From Alphaproteobacteria bacterium (GTDB lineage: Bacteria; Pseudomonadota; Alphaproteobacteria; Rhodobacterales; Rhodobacteraceae): a DNA stretch of 64,000 bases. Shown here piece by piece: positions 52,308 through 61,393 of this stretch (positions within the stretch are counted from its first letter, which is position 1; every line of letters starts with the position of its first letter). The DNA lies in the NCBI GenBank assembly GCA_030425185.1, contig JAUIAU010000010.1:26743-90742 (forward strand). Direction: 5' to 3'. Under the pieces are notes generated by a model that did not search any database, had not been told where the DNA came from, and saw only the letters and a list, made by a program, of their open reading frames with translations. Position numbers and translations under genes: made by a program.

Positions 52308-52543
52308 GGCTTGGGGCTCGGCGCGCTGACCCGGGGAGCGGTGCGCCTGTCGGTGGCCCCGGGTGGGCGTGGTTGCACGGTCGCGGTCCTGTCACGTCTT
52401 GACGCGCCGCGCTCACCGTAGAGCGGTCCCTCGTGAGCGGCCCTCGTCGTCGCTCCCTGTCCTGTTCCGCGAGAAGCGGATACGACCGGCTGGCCTCCTT
52501 GGAGCGGCCCGAGATTGCAGAGGCGCGGACCCTTGCGAGCCAT

Positions 52544-52625
52544 GCTAAGAAAATTAGAGAACGGCTACCATATCTGGGGGTATGGCGGGCTAAGCATATG
52601 ATGTTGAGGGCTAAAATTCTTAGGC
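52544..52625. repeat. third copy of the GGCTAAAATTCTTAGGC inverted-repeat family
   Basis: The 348 bases between mnhG and the acyltransferase gene (52308-52655) hold no gene. At 52544-52557 is GCTAAGAAAATTAG and at 52609-52625 GGCTAAAATTCTTAGGC, which together form an inverted pair like those inside the Mrp operon but in the opposite order and only 82 bases apart. Between them lie CATATctggggGTATG-like sequences. The segment is clearly richer in A+T than its surroundings. Confidence 0.65.
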
Positions 52626-52655
52626 TGTCTGAGCCGTTACCCCGGGTATCCCCCC

Positions 52656-53531
52656 TCAGGGCCGCAGCAGACCGCTGAGCACCGGGCGGCTGGCCTGGAC
52701 CAGCGAGACCTGGGGGGCGTAGTCGCCGGCGAGCGCGAGGGTGGCGCGGCGGAGGAGGTCGATGCCGTCCTCGGAATTCGCCGGCAGCGCGGAGGCGGCG
52801 ATCGGCTCGCCGACCGTCACCCGGAACGGCTGGCGGTGCTTGTTCAGCGTCTCATGGAAGAGCGTGATGTCGCGCAGGGTCGGGTGGATCGCGTCGAAGG
52901 CATAGAACAGCGCCGAATTGCGCGCGCGCAGGTGGATCGGGATCACCGGCAGGTCGAACTTTCGCGCGATCATCGCCGCCGAGGCCATCCAGGGACGCTC
53001 GTGCAGCTTCAGGCCGCGCCGTTTTGCCAGACGCCCGGACGGGAAGATCACCCCGAGCCGCCCGGCCTCGATCGCGGTGCGCGTGTAGGCCATCGTCTCG
53101 CGCGTCTTGCCGTGGCTGCGCTTGTCGCGGCGCCATTCGACCGGGGCGATCATCTCGCCCATCTGCGGCAGCACGCGCAGGATGTCGGCATTGGCGTAGA
53201 AGAAGCTGTCGTCGCGGCGGCGCGCGATCAGGCTGTGCAGGATGATCCCGTCCGCGATCCCGGTCGGGTGGTTCGCGACCACCAGCGCCGGACCCGTCGC
53301 CGGAATCTGCCCGAGGCCTGTCACCTGCACGTCGCGGGCGATCAGGTCGGCCATGCCCACCATGATGTCCCGGGCGGGCAGATCCCGCATCGCGGTGGCG
53401 ATCTCGACGGTGCGGCTATACCCGAGCATGCGGTCGAGCAGCTCGCGCGCGAAACGGGTCCCCGGCCGGTCCGAGAACAGCCAGGGTGCGCGTTCGGCGA
53501 TCAGGGGATCGAGGCGGTCTTGCATCTCCAT
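52656..53531 (-). CDS. lysophospholipid acyltransferase family protein
   Basis: A 291-residue PlsC-type acyltransferase. Motif I is ALVVANHPTGIADGIIL (N-H-x-x-x-x-D, with Pro-Thr-Gly), motif III is VIFPSGRLAKRR (F-P-x-G-x), and motif IV is LPVIPIHLRARN (P-V-I-P-I). This variant (NHPTGxADG, FPSGR) is found in the OlsA/hemolysin-like branch that acylates lyso-ornithine lipids or other lysolipids; the acceptor here is open. No transmembrane helix is evident; it may be peripheral to the inner membrane. It is preceded by a ~114-base gap. Confidence 0.85.
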   Translation of the reverse strand: MEMQDRLDPLIAERAPWLFSDRPGTRFARELLDRMLGYSRTVEIATAMRDLPARDIMVGMADLIARDVQVTGLGQIPATGPALVVANHPTGIADGIILHSLIARRRDDSFFYANADILRVLPQMGEMIAPVEWRRDKRSHGKTRETMAYTRTAIEAGRLGVIFPSGRLAKRRGLKLHERPWMASAAMIARKFDLPVIPIHLRARNSALFYAFDAIHPTLRDITLFHETLNKHRQPFRVTVGEPIAASALPANSEDGIDLLRRATLALAGDYAPQVSLVQASRPVLSGLLRP

Positions 53532-53645
53532 GGCCGGGTTCCACCAGAGCTGCGTAACGGACGTGTGACGAGCCCGGACCCTAACATGCCGCAGCCGGGG
53601 ACCAAGAGACCCCGGCGCAGGGATCGGCAGGAAGCTGCCGACGTG

Positions 53646-54059
53646 TCAGCCCTGGGCGAAGGGGATCGGCGTGCGCCGCAGCGCGGCCTCCAGCGCCGCG
53701 GCGTCAGGCTGGCGGGCCAGCGGCAGGCGCATCGCGTGCCCGCCGCGCAGGTGGACCACGAGACGGGGTGCGCCGTCGTCCTCGTGATCGCGCTGGATCA
53801 GCAGGATCTCGGCCAGCGGCAGGCGCATGCGCCGCGCGCCCTGCCGCACCACGATGGCGTCGCGGGTGATCTCGATCCGGCTGACCGGGTTCCGGAGCGC
53901 CTGCACCAGCAGCATCAGCCCCAGCAACCCGGTGCCCAGCACGAGATACTCCGTGCCGCCGCCGACGAGGGCGAGCGCCGCCAGCCCGGTCCCCATCAGG
54001 AGACCGCCCCAGAGCGCGGGGCTGCGGACATGAGCGGTGAAGGTGTAGAGGCGTTCCAT
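53646..54059 (-). CDS. membrane protein with PH-like domain
   Basis: A 137-residue protein with two hydrophobic helices (LWGGLLMGTGLAALALVGGG, YLVLGTGLLGLMLLVQAL) followed by a small beta domain: RIEITRDAIVVRQGARRMRLPLAEILLIQRDHED, which resembles the bacterial PH (bPH_2/YdbS-like) pattern of a D-x-I-x-V strand followed by P-L-x-E-I. The start MERLYTF is chosen because of its position close to the divergent region; no strong ribosome site is seen. Function unknown. Confidence 0.6.
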   Translation of the reverse strand: MERLYTFTAHVRSPALWGGLLMGTGLAALALVGGGTEYLVLGTGLLGLMLLVQALRNPVSRIEITRDAIVVRQGARRMRLPLAEILLIQRDHEDDGAPRLVVHLRGGHAMRLPLARQPDAAALEAALRRTPIPFAQG

Positions 54060-54223
54060 GGCGACGGGATGCCCCGGAATTGGGGCGGCGCTGCGGCGCA
54101 CTGCGGGACGCCCTCGGGCGCACGCGGGGAATTTTCGGTGCCTCTTGGCGGCGCTTCGACGACCCGGAACCGATCCGGGTGATTCCCCCGGATCGGTTCC
54201 ATTCGAGCGCCAATCGGGCCGGT

Positions 54224-56824
54224 TCAGCCCGCGGCGCGCATCCGTCCCGCCATTTCGCCCAGGTCACGCGACAGGCCCTCGGTCGCAAGGATGCCGTCCA
54301 GCTCGGCCACGATCATCGCCTTGCGGTCCGCGTCGTAGCGCGTCCAGGTCTCGAAGGCGGTGGACATCCGCGCGGCCGTCTGCGGGTTCAGCGGGTCGAG
54401 CTTCAGCAGCCAGTCCGTCATCAGCCGGTAGCCCGCGCCGGACGGGTCGTGGAACCCGGCCGGGCTCTGCATCAGGGCGCCCAGCACGGCGCGGAAGCGG
54501 TTCGGGGTCTTCCAGTCGAAATCGGGATGCCGGGTCAGAGCCTCGGTCACCTCGACGGTGCGGGCGGGCGCGGCGCAGAGCACCTGCAACGAGAACCACT
54601 TGTCGAGCACCAGCGGATCGTGCCGCCAGCGGGCATGGAAGGCCTCGGTCTCGGGACCGCCCTGCCCGATCCGCAGCAGCGTCCCGAGGGCGGCCAGGGT
54701 TTCGGTCATGTTGTCGGCCGACGCGGCCAGCGCGGTCGCCCGCGCACCGTCGTCATGGTGGCTGAGATAGCCCAGCGCCGCCGCGCGCAGGGCCCGCCGC
54801 CCCGCCGCGCCCGCCTCCGGGTCGTAGGGACCCGGGGTGGCCATCCGGTCGTAGAGCCCGCCCAGAACCGTTCCGAGCTCGCGCCCGATCTTGCGCGACA
54901 GCAGCAGGCGGGCGGCATGGATCGCCAGCGGGTCCGGCACATCGCCCACTGCCGCCAGAGCGCCCGCGAGGTCATCCTCGGAGGGCAGGCCCAGTGCCAG
55001 CGCCCGGAACGCCGGGTCGAGGCTGTCGTCCGAGGCCATCCGGCCCAGCGCGTCGAAGAAGGCGGGGTCCGGCCCGGTCTCGTCGCGGATCATGCCCAGA
55101 AGCACCTCGCGCGCGAGGCCGCGCCCGGCCTCCCAGCGGTTGAACGGGTCGGTGTCATGGGCGAGCAGGAAGGTGCGCAACTCGGGGGTCATCCCGCGCT
55201 CCAGCACCACCGGGGCCGAGAAGCCGCGCAGGACCGAGGGCACCGGGCGCGCGCCGAGGCCGGGGAAGGCGAAGCTCTGGGTGGCCTCGGTCATTTCCAG
55301 CACCCGGGTCGGCGCCACCTCGTCCCCGTTCGGGCCGAGCAGGCCGACGGCGATCGGGATCACCTGCGGCGCGCCGCTGGCCGATTTCGGGTTCTCCTGC
55401 GTGAAGGTCAGCGTCAGGGTGCCGTCGCGCCAGTCCTCCGCCATCGTCAGGCGCGGGGTTCCGGGCTCGGTGTACCAGCGCTTGAACTGCGACAGGTCGC
55501 GGCCGGTCACCTCCTCGAAGACCGAAAGCCAGTCCTCGATCGTGCAGGCCTGCCCGTCATGGCGCTCGAAATAGAGGTCGCAGCCCGCGCGATAGGCCTC
55601 CGGCCCGATCAGGGTGCGCAGCATCCCGATCACCTCGGCCCCCTTCTCGTAGACGGTGGCGGTGTAGAAGTTGTTGATCTCGATATAGCTGTCGGGCCGC
55701 ACCGGGTGGGCAAGCGGCCCGGCGTCCTCGCGGAACTGGCGCGCGCGCAGTTGCAGGACATCCTCGATCCGCTTCACCGCCGCGCTGCGCTGGTCACCCG
55801 AGAACTGCTGGTCCCGGAACACGGTCAGCCCTTCCTTGAGGCAGAGCTGGAACCAGTCGCGGCAGGTGATCCGGTTGCCGGTCCAGTTGTGGAAATACTC
55901 GTGCGCGATGATGCCCTCGATGAACTCGTAGTCCCGGTCGGTCGCGGTCTCGGGGCTGGCCAGCACGTATTTCGAGTTGAAGATATTGAGGCCCTTGTTC
56001 TCCATCGCGCCCATGTTGAAATCGTCGACGGCGACGATCTGGAACAGGTCGAGGTCGTATTCCCGTCCGTACTCGGTCTCGTCCCAGGCCATCGAGCGCT
56101 TGAGCGCGTCCATCGCGTAGGCGCATTTGCCCTCGTCGCCGGGACGCACCCAGATCTTCAGGTCCACCGCCCGGCCCGACATCGTGGTGAAGCGATCCGC
56201 GTGCGCCACGAGATCGCCCGCCACCAGCGCGAAGAGATACGCGGGTTTCGGCCAGGGGTCGTGCCATTCGGCCCAGCCCGGCCCGGCCGCCGTGAGGTTG
56301 CCGTTCGACAGAAGCACCGGCGCGTCGCCCTCGATCCGCACGGTGAAGGGGGCCATCACGTCGGGACGGTCGGGATAATAGGTGATCTTGCGGAACCCTT
56401 CGGCCTCGCACTGGGTGCAGTACATGACATTCCTGGTTTGCGGGCTTCCGCGTCCGGCGGTTTCACCGCCTCCCACGTCCCGCGACGACATGTAGAGACC
56501 TTCGAGCGCCGTGTTGGCCTCGGGCGCGATCTCGACCTCGGCCTCCCAGGTGAAGGGCTCCTCCGGCACCCCGTGCAGGACGAGGCCGGTCGGCGTAACC
56601 TCCGGCGCGACCTCCGATCCGTCCACCGTGGCGCGGATCAGGCGCAGCGCCTCGCCGTCGAGCACCAGCGGGCCGGGGTTGGCCGGGTTCGGCAGGAACC
56701 GGATGCGGGCCAGCACGCGGGTCGCGGCGGGCGCAAGGCGGAAGGTCAGGTGCACCGCCTCGACCCAATGGTGCGGCGGGGCGTACTCGGCAAGGCGGAT
56801 GGGCTGCGGGGCGGCGTCGCGCAT
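54224..56824 (-). CDS. pepN: aminopeptidase N
   Basis: An 866-residue M1 family zinc aminopeptidase. Substrate-binding VDDFNMGAMENKGLNIFNSKYVLA (G-A-M-E-N) and zinc site IAHEYFHNWTGNRITCRDWFQLCLKEGLTVFRDQQF (H-E-x-x-H-x18-E) are intact, and the tail matches the E. coli PepN type (DUF3458 domains, KWFSLQVLC). It removes N-terminal residues from peptides in the cytosol. Oddity: residues 115-133 (56426-56482) are extra to the usual SS/N-x-M-Y-C-T-Q-C-E sequence and contain a hairpin GGCGGT-ttc-ACCGCC. The start follows GGAGAC. Confidence 0.93.
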   Translation of the reverse strand: MRDAAPQPIRLAEYAPPHHWVEAVHLTFRLAPAATRVLARIRFLPNPANPGPLVLDGEALRLIRATVDGSEVAPEVTPTGLVLHGVPEEPFTWEAEVEIAPEANTALEGLYMSSRDVGGGETAGRGSPQTRNVMYCTQCEAEGFRKITYYPDRPDVMAPFTVRIEGDAPVLLSNGNLTAAGPGWAEWHDPWPKPAYLFALVAGDLVAHADRFTTMSGRAVDLKIWVRPGDEGKCAYAMDALKRSMAWDETEYGREYDLDLFQIVAVDDFNMGAMENKGLNIFNSKYVLASPETATDRDYEFIEGIIAHEYFHNWTGNRITCRDWFQLCLKEGLTVFRDQQFSGDQRSAAVKRIEDVLQLRARQFREDAGPLAHPVRPDSYIEINNFYTATVYEKGAEVIGMLRTLIGPEAYRAGCDLYFERHDGQACTIEDWLSVFEEVTGRDLSQFKRWYTEPGTPRLTMAEDWRDGTLTLTFTQENPKSASGAPQVIPIAVGLLGPNGDEVAPTRVLEMTEATQSFAFPGLGARPVPSVLRGFSAPVVLERGMTPELRTFLLAHDTDPFNRWEAGRGLAREVLLGMIRDETGPDPAFFDALGRMASDDSLDPAFRALALGLPSEDDLAGALAAVGDVPDPLAIHAARLLLSRKIGRELGTVLGGLYDRMATPGPYDPEAGAAGRRALRAAALGYLSHHDDGARATALAASADNMTETLAALGTLLRIGQGGPETEAFHARWRHDPLVLDKWFSLQVLCAAPARTVEVTEALTRHPDFDWKTPNRFRAVLGALMQSPAGFHDPSGAGYRLMTDWLLKLDPLNPQTAARMSTAFETWTRYDADRKAMIVAELDGILATEGLSRDLGEMAGRMRAAG

Positions 56825-56979
56825 GAAGGTCTCCGTTGCTGTCGCCCGGAGCCTAGGGCGGCGCGCCGCCGAGGGCCACCCGGGCGCGCGAATTTCACAC
56901 CGCGGCCAGAGGGCGATTGCGCGCCGCCCGGGAGAAGAACAGAATGGGAACAACTCGAATCGCACGACAGGGGAGTTGC

Positions 56980-57522
56980 ATGGCCGAGGACGTGCTGCGC
57001 CGTATCATGGCCACCCATATCCTGAATTTCGACGCCCGCCGCGACCGCGCCGGACGGCTGTGCCTTGCGCCCGACGGCCGCTTGCCCGCGCTTACCGGGC
57101 GGGTGCCCGCCGCGGCAGCCGCCCGGGTCGCGGCCCTGATCGCCGAGGGCGCCTTCCTCAAGGCCGAGGCCGCCGCGGTCGAGGCGGTGGCGCGCTACAC
57201 CGACAAGATGGCGGGGGTCGCGCGCGAGGCCGGGGTCGAGTTCCTGCTGCGCGACATCTGCTGGCAGGCGGGACCGAAGGGCGCGAACGAGACCGTCCTG
57301 CGCGCGCTCGGCCTGCCCGGGGACGGGGTGCTGGACGAGGCCGCCCGCGCCGCGCTGCGCGGGGCCGAACATGCGCCGGGGCCGCTCCTGAAAGCGCTGA
57401 CCGCGGCCCGGGACGCACGGGGGGCGGCGGAGGCGAAGCGCGCCGCGCAGTGTCTCAGGATCGCGCAGGGCCTGTCGCCGCGCCGCTACGCGGGCGACGT
57501 CTACGCGGTGGCGGCGGAGTAA
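56980..57522 (+). CDS. shortened peptidoglycan-hydrolase-like protein
   Basis: A 180-residue protein. The N terminus HILNFDARRDRAGRLCL and the C-terminal region FLLRDICWQAGPKGANETVLRALGLPGDGVLDEAARAAL resemble a GH108/putative-peptidoglycan-binding family of Rhodobacteraceae (F-L-R-D-x-x-x-x-x-G-P-x-G-A-x-x-x-L-x-x-A-L-G...G-x-x-D). The catalytic Glu and the glycine-rich part expected between the two are missing or very short, so activity is doubtful. The ATG at 56980 has GGGGAG upstream; the alternative at 57007 does not. No signal peptide. Divergent from pepN. Confidence 0.55.
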   Translation: MAEDVLRRIMATHILNFDARRDRAGRLCLAPDGRLPALTGRVPAAAAARVAALIAEGAFLKAEAAAVEAVARYTDKMAGVAREAGVEFLLRDICWQAGPKGANETVLRALGLPGDGVLDEAARAALRGAEHAPGPLLKALTAARDARGAAEAKRAAQCLRIAQGLSPRRYAGDVYAVAAE

Positions 57523-57539
57523 GCCGGCCGGGGGCCGGC

Positions 57540-57611
57540 GCGGGGGGCCCTGCCCCCCGCCGCGCGCCCGTGCGGGCGCGCGCCCCCCGGAGTATTTCGA
57601 CCAAGAAGAAG
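57540..57611 (+). repeat. 72-bp two-hairpin repeat, copy 2
   Basis: GGGGGGC-cct-GCCCCCC, 10-bp stem CGCGCGCCCG-tg-CGGGCGCGCG, then CCCCCCGGAGTATTT, CGA, CCAAGAAGAAGG. Placed between the preceding plus-strand gene and convergent cobT (stop at 57622), as copy 1 is placed at 42957-43028. Confidence 0.85.
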
Positions 57612-57621
57612 GGGCGCGCGG

Positions 57622-59514
57622 TCAGCGCCCCGCGGCGCGTTTCGCGGGGCGCATCCCCATCACCCGCGCGCGGGCACGCGGGTCGCTGTCGAAGAGCGAG
57701 GCGAGCTGCTCGGTCATCGCGCCCGCCAGCTGCTCGACATCCGTGATCGTCACCGCGCGCTGGTAGTAGCGGGTCACGTCATGGCCGATGCCGATGGCGA
57801 TCAGTTCGACGCCGCGCCGTTTCTCGACCATCGCGATCACGTCGCGCAGGTGCTTCTCGAGGTAGTTCGCGGGGTTCACCGACAGCGTCGAGTCGTCCAC
57901 CGGCGCGCCGTCCGAGATCACCATCAGGATCTTGCGCGCCTCGGGGCGGCCCAGCATCCGGCGGTGCGCCCATTCCAGCGCCTCGCCGTCGATGTTCTCC
58001 TTCAGGAGCCCTTCCTTCATCATCAGGCCCAGGTTGTTGCGGACCCGGCGCCAGGGCGCATCGGCGGACTTGTAGATGATGTGGCGCAGGTCGTTCAGGC
58101 GGCCCGGCTGCTGCGGACGCCCGGCCTGCAGCCAGCCCTCGCGGCTCTGGCCGCCCTTCCAGGCGCGGGTGGTAAAGCCGAGGATCTCGACCTTGACCTG
58201 GCAGCGTTCCAGCGTGCGCGCGAGCACGTCGGCGCAGATCGCCGCGATCGAGATCGGGCGGCCGCGCATCGAGCCGGAATTGTCAAGGAGCAGCGTCACC
58301 ACGGTGTCGCGGAACTCGGTGTCCTGCTCGACCTTGAAACTGAGCGGGGTGGTCGGGTTCGCCACCACGCGGGCGAGGCGGCCGACGTCGAGGATGCCTT
58401 CCTCCTGGTCGAAGGACCACGAGCGGTTCTGCTGGGCCTGCAGGCGGCGCTGCAGCTTGTTGGCCAGCCGCGAGACCGCGCCCTTGAGCGGGTCGAGCTG
58501 CTGGTCGAGATAGGCGCGCAGCCGTTCCAGTTCCTGCGCCTCGGCAAGGTCCTCGGCGCGGATCTCCTCGTCGTAGTCGGTGTTCCAGACCTTGTAGCCC
58601 GGATCGGCCTCGGAATGGGGTGCGGGCGGCGGCGGCTCGAGCGGCGCTTCGCCCTCCGGCAGTTCGGTTTCCTCGGCGTCGAGCGGCTCGTCGGTGGCCT
58701 CGGAGGAGACGGTTGCCTCGGCGGCGTCCATCTCCTGGTCCTGGGACTGCTCGGGCGAGGCCTCGTCGTCGTCGCCCGGGTCCTGCTTGTCGGGGTTCTG
58801 CTGGTCGTCGGCGGACTGCTCCTCGTCCGAGGCCTCGTCCTGCGCGTCCTCGTCCTCCATGTCGTCGGGATCGTCGCCGAGCTGGTCGCCGTAGCCGAGA
58901 TCGTCGATCAGGCGCCGCGCCAGCTTGGCGAAGGCGGCCTGGTCCGACAGGGTGCCGTCGAGGTCGCGCAGGGTCTCGAAGCCCTGCCCCTCGATGTGCT
59001 CGCGCCAGAGGTCCATCACGTTCTGCGCGCCCTCGGGCAGCGGACGCCCGGAGGCGAGATGCCGGATCAGGTAACCCGCCGCGACCGCCAGCGGGGCCTC
59101 CGACGCCTTCTCGATCTGGGCGTAGCCCTTGCGCATCGCCTCGTTGGCGATCTTCGCGTCGATGTTGCCCGCGGTCCCGGGCATGTGGCGCGCGCCGACG
59201 GCCTCGCAGCGGGCGGTCTCCATCGCCTCGTAGAGGTCGCGGGCCATCTGGCCCTGCGGCTCGTAGCGGGCATGGGTGGCGGCGTCGTGATACTTGCGCC
59301 GCATCGCGTAGGCATCCGCGGTGCCGCGGGCCAGCAGCACCTCCTCGCGGCTCATCCGGCGGCTGACCTGCGGCAGGCGGATCGAATCCTGCGTCATGCC
59401 CGGGGGGTCGACCGAGTAGGTCACGCCCACGTCGGGGTCGTCCGCCAGCACGCGGGTCGCCTCGGCGAGGGCCTTCTTGAACGGCTCGGACGGGTTGTCG
59501 TCGGGACGGCGCAT
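57622..59514 (-). CDS. cobT: cobaltochelatase subunit CobT
   Basis: A 630-residue subunit of the aerobic (CobNST) cobaltochelatase, which inserts Co2+ into hydrogenobyrinic acid a,c-diamide in B12 synthesis. N-terminal domain with [16 protein letters not shown] and the long acidic middle ([20 protein letters not shown], ~residues 205-290). The C-terminal von Willebrand A-like domain has a metal site [33 protein letters not shown] (D-x-S-x-S) and [13 protein letters not shown] (D-G-x-P). The end of the gene lies 10 bases from the 72-bp repeat. Confidence 0.96.
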   Translation of the reverse strand: MRRPDDNPSEPFKKALAEATRVLADDPDVGVTYSVDPPGMTQDSIRLPQVSRRMSREEVLLARGTADAYAMRRKYHDAATHARYEPQGQMARDLYEAMETARCEAVGARHMPGTAGNIDAKIANEAMRKGYAQIEKASEAPLAVAAGYLIRHLASGRPLPEGAQNVMDLWREHIEGQGFETLRDLDGTLSDQAAFAKLARRLIDDLGYGDQLGDDPDDMEDEDAQDEASDEEQSADDQQNPDKQDPGDDDEASPEQSQDQEMDAAEATVSSEATDEPLDAEETELPEGEAPLEPPPPAPHSEADPGYKVWNTDYDEEIRAEDLAEAQELERLRAYLDQQLDPLKGAVSRLANKLQRRLQAQQNRSWSFDQEEGILDVGRLARVVANPTTPLSFKVEQDTEFRDTVVTLLLDNSGSMRGRPISIAAICADVLARTLERCQVKVEILGFTTRAWKGGQSREGWLQAGRPQQPGRLNDLRHIIYKSADAPWRRVRNNLGLMMKEGLLKENIDGEALEWAHRRMLGRPEARKILMVISDGAPVDDSTLSVNPANYLEKHLRDVIAMVEKRRGVELIAIGIGHDVTRYYQRAVTITDVEQLAGAMTEQLASLFDSDPRARARVMGMRPAKRAAGR

Positions 59515-59587
59515 GGGCTCTTTCGTCTTTCGTCAGGGACGCGGGGCGAAGTCTGGCAGATCGCCGGGGCGCGTCAACGGGGCGGGG

Positions 59588-60178
59588 TCAGTCCCAGAGC
59601 CCCTCGCAGGGCTCGGGCCAGAAGGCATCGGTCAGCGCGGCGAGCGGGAAGGCGCGCGGTCCGCCGTCACCGCTCTCGCGGCGTTCGGGCGCGTCACCTT
59701 CCGGGTCGATCCGGCGTTCCCAGCGGCCGTTCAGCAGGTTCACGTCGCAGGTTCCGGAATGGCCGGGATCGAGCCGGTCGTAGAAGTCGTAGGTGTAGCC
59801 CGCCACCACGAACCCGCCGTCGCGGAAGGCCACCGTCGTCTGCGACATCCAGGGCGTGCGGCCCACCCCGGTCTGTTCCATCTCGATCACGAAGCTGGTC
59901 TCGGTGCGCGGGGCGAGGCGGGGCATCTGCCCGGCCATCGGACCCGCGAAGACCGCGTTCGGGGCGCTGACGACGGGTGTCAGCCCCTCGGTCCAGTCGC
60001 CGAGATAGACGTGCAGGGTCGCCGCCCCCTCGTCCGGGCCGCGCACGAGCACGGCGGCATCGGGAAGCTCGTCCTGGTTCCAGTCGCCCGACACCGCGCC
60101 CAGCAGGGCGGGCGGCCCGTCGGCCAGTGCGGGGGCGGCCAGCGCGAGACCGGCGAGACAGATCAGGACACGGCGCAT
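59588..60178 (-). CDS. hypothetical periplasmic protein between cobS and cobT
   Basis: A 196-residue exported protein with a signal peptide (MRRVLICLAGLALAAPALADG, cleavage near residue 20). The mature part begins ALLGAVSGDWNQDELPDAAVLVRGPDEGAATLHVYLGD, an FG-GAP/calcium-binding-like repeat (D-W-N-x-D-x-x-x-D), then a beta-rich domain with QTTVAFRDGGFVVAGYTYDFYDRLDPGHSGTCDVNLLNGRWERRI. Homologues appear beside cobS/cobT in related genomes as far as I recall; a role in B12 biology is not shown. It may be co-transcribed with both. Confidence 0.7.
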   Translation of the reverse strand: MRRVLICLAGLALAAPALADGPPALLGAVSGDWNQDELPDAAVLVRGPDEGAATLHVYLGDWTEGLTPVVSAPNAVFAGPMAGQMPRLAPRTETSFVIEMEQTGVGRTPWMSQTTVAFRDGGFVVAGYTYDFYDRLDPGHSGTCDVNLLNGRWERRIDPEGDAPERRESGDGGPRAFPLAALTDAFWPEPCEGLWD

Positions 60179-60258
60179 CGGGACCCTCCCGGCGGCGGGG
60201 CGTGGGAGCCTCCCCGGTCCGGTCCCGCCACGCGGTCCGGGGACGGAGCGGCCGGGGA

Positions 60259-61230
60259 TCAGCGGATCGCGGTCGAGACCGCGCTTTCCGGCAGCTCCTC
60301 GGCGAAGCAGCGCTGGTAGAACTCGGCCACGGTCTGGCGTTCGAGCTCGTCGCACTTGTTGAGGAAGGTCAGCCGGAACGCGTAGCCGATATTGCGGAAG
60401 ATCTCGGCGTTCTGCGCCCAGGCGATCACGGTGCGCGGGCTCATCACGGTCGAGAGGTCCCCCGCCATGAAGGCAGTCCGGGTCAGGTCGGCGACGGTCA
60501 CCATCTGCGCGATCTGCTTGCGGCCCTTCTCGGTGTTGTAGTGCGGGTTCTTCGCCAAAACGATCGCCGTCTCGGCATCGTGGCTGAGGTAGTTCAGGGT
60601 CGCCACCATGGACCAGCGGTCCATCTGCGCCTGGTTGATCTGCTGGACCCCGTGATAGAGGCCGGTGGTGTCGCCGAGACCCACGGTGTTCGAGGTCGCG
60701 AACAGCCGGAAATACGGGTTCGGCGTGATGATCTCATTCTGGTCGAGCAGGGTCAGCTTTCCGTCATGCTCGAGCACGCGCTGGATCACGAACATCACGT
60801 CGGCACGGCCCGCGTCGTATTCGTCGAAGACGATGGCGACGGGATTGCGCAGCGCCCAGGGCAGGATGCCCTCGTGGAACTCGGTCACCTGCTTGCCGTC
60901 GCGCAGCTTGATCGCGTCCTTGCCGATCAGGTCGATCCGGGAGATGTGGCTGTCGAGGTTCACCCGCACCGCCGGCCAGTTCAGCCGCGCCGCGACCTGT
61001 TCGATATGGGTCGACTTGCCGGTGCCGTGGTAGCCCTGGATCATCACGCGGCGGTTGTTGCGGAAGCCCGCGAGGATGGCCAGCGTGGTATCCGGGTCGA
61101 ACTTGTAGGTCGGATCGACGGCGGGCACGCGATCGCTGGGTTCCGCGAAGGCCGGCACCGTCATGTCGGTGTCGATCCCGAAAAGCTCGCGCACCGATGC
61201 CGTTTCGGTGGGTCGCAGTGCCATCTCCAT
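60259..61230 (-). CDS. cobS: cobaltochelatase subunit CobS
   Basis: A 323-residue AAA+ ATPase of the cobaltochelatase. Walker A is [19 protein letters not shown] (G-x-x-x-x-G-K-S-T), Walker B is [17 protein letters not shown], and sensor 1 is [14 protein letters not shown]-terminal [22 protein letters not shown] and C-terminal [18 protein letters not shown] are typical of CobS. With CobT it powers cobalt insertion by CobN, which is not in this window. The ATG at 61230 (GAGGACGG upstream) is preferred over the one at 61224. Confidence 0.96.
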   Translation of the reverse strand: MEMALRPTETASVRELFGIDTDMTVPAFAEPSDRVPAVDPTYKFDPDTTLAILAGFRNNRRVMIQGYHGTGKSTHIEQVAARLNWPAVRVNLDSHISRIDLIGKDAIKLRDGKQVTEFHEGILPWALRNPVAIVFDEYDAGRADVMFVIQRVLEHDGKLTLLDQNEIITPNPYFRLFATSNTVGLGDTTGLYHGVQQINQAQMDRWSMVATLNYLSHDAETAIVLAKNPHYNTEKGRKQIAQMVTVADLTRTAFMAGDLSTVMSPRTVIAWAQNAEIFRNIGYAFRLTFLNKCDELERQTVAEFYQRCFAEELPESAVSTAIR

Positions 61231-61393
61231 GTGACCGTCCTCTGTCCGCTGTCGCTGGTCCACGCGGGACCGTGGCCCGGTGGTGCAACATATCTTGGGC
61301 AGGGGCAAGGGGTAGGGCGGCGCGGGGAGAAACCCACCGCCGGGCCGGTGTCGGAATGCTGGTCTTTCCATCCAAAAGCGGTATCTGTGGCAC

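Noticed and set aside
61368..61373. CCATCC as a SigK -35 element for autoregulation of the sigma operon
   Set aside because: A -10 element at the normal distance would overlap the start codon; no matching sequence was found before the fasciclin genes.
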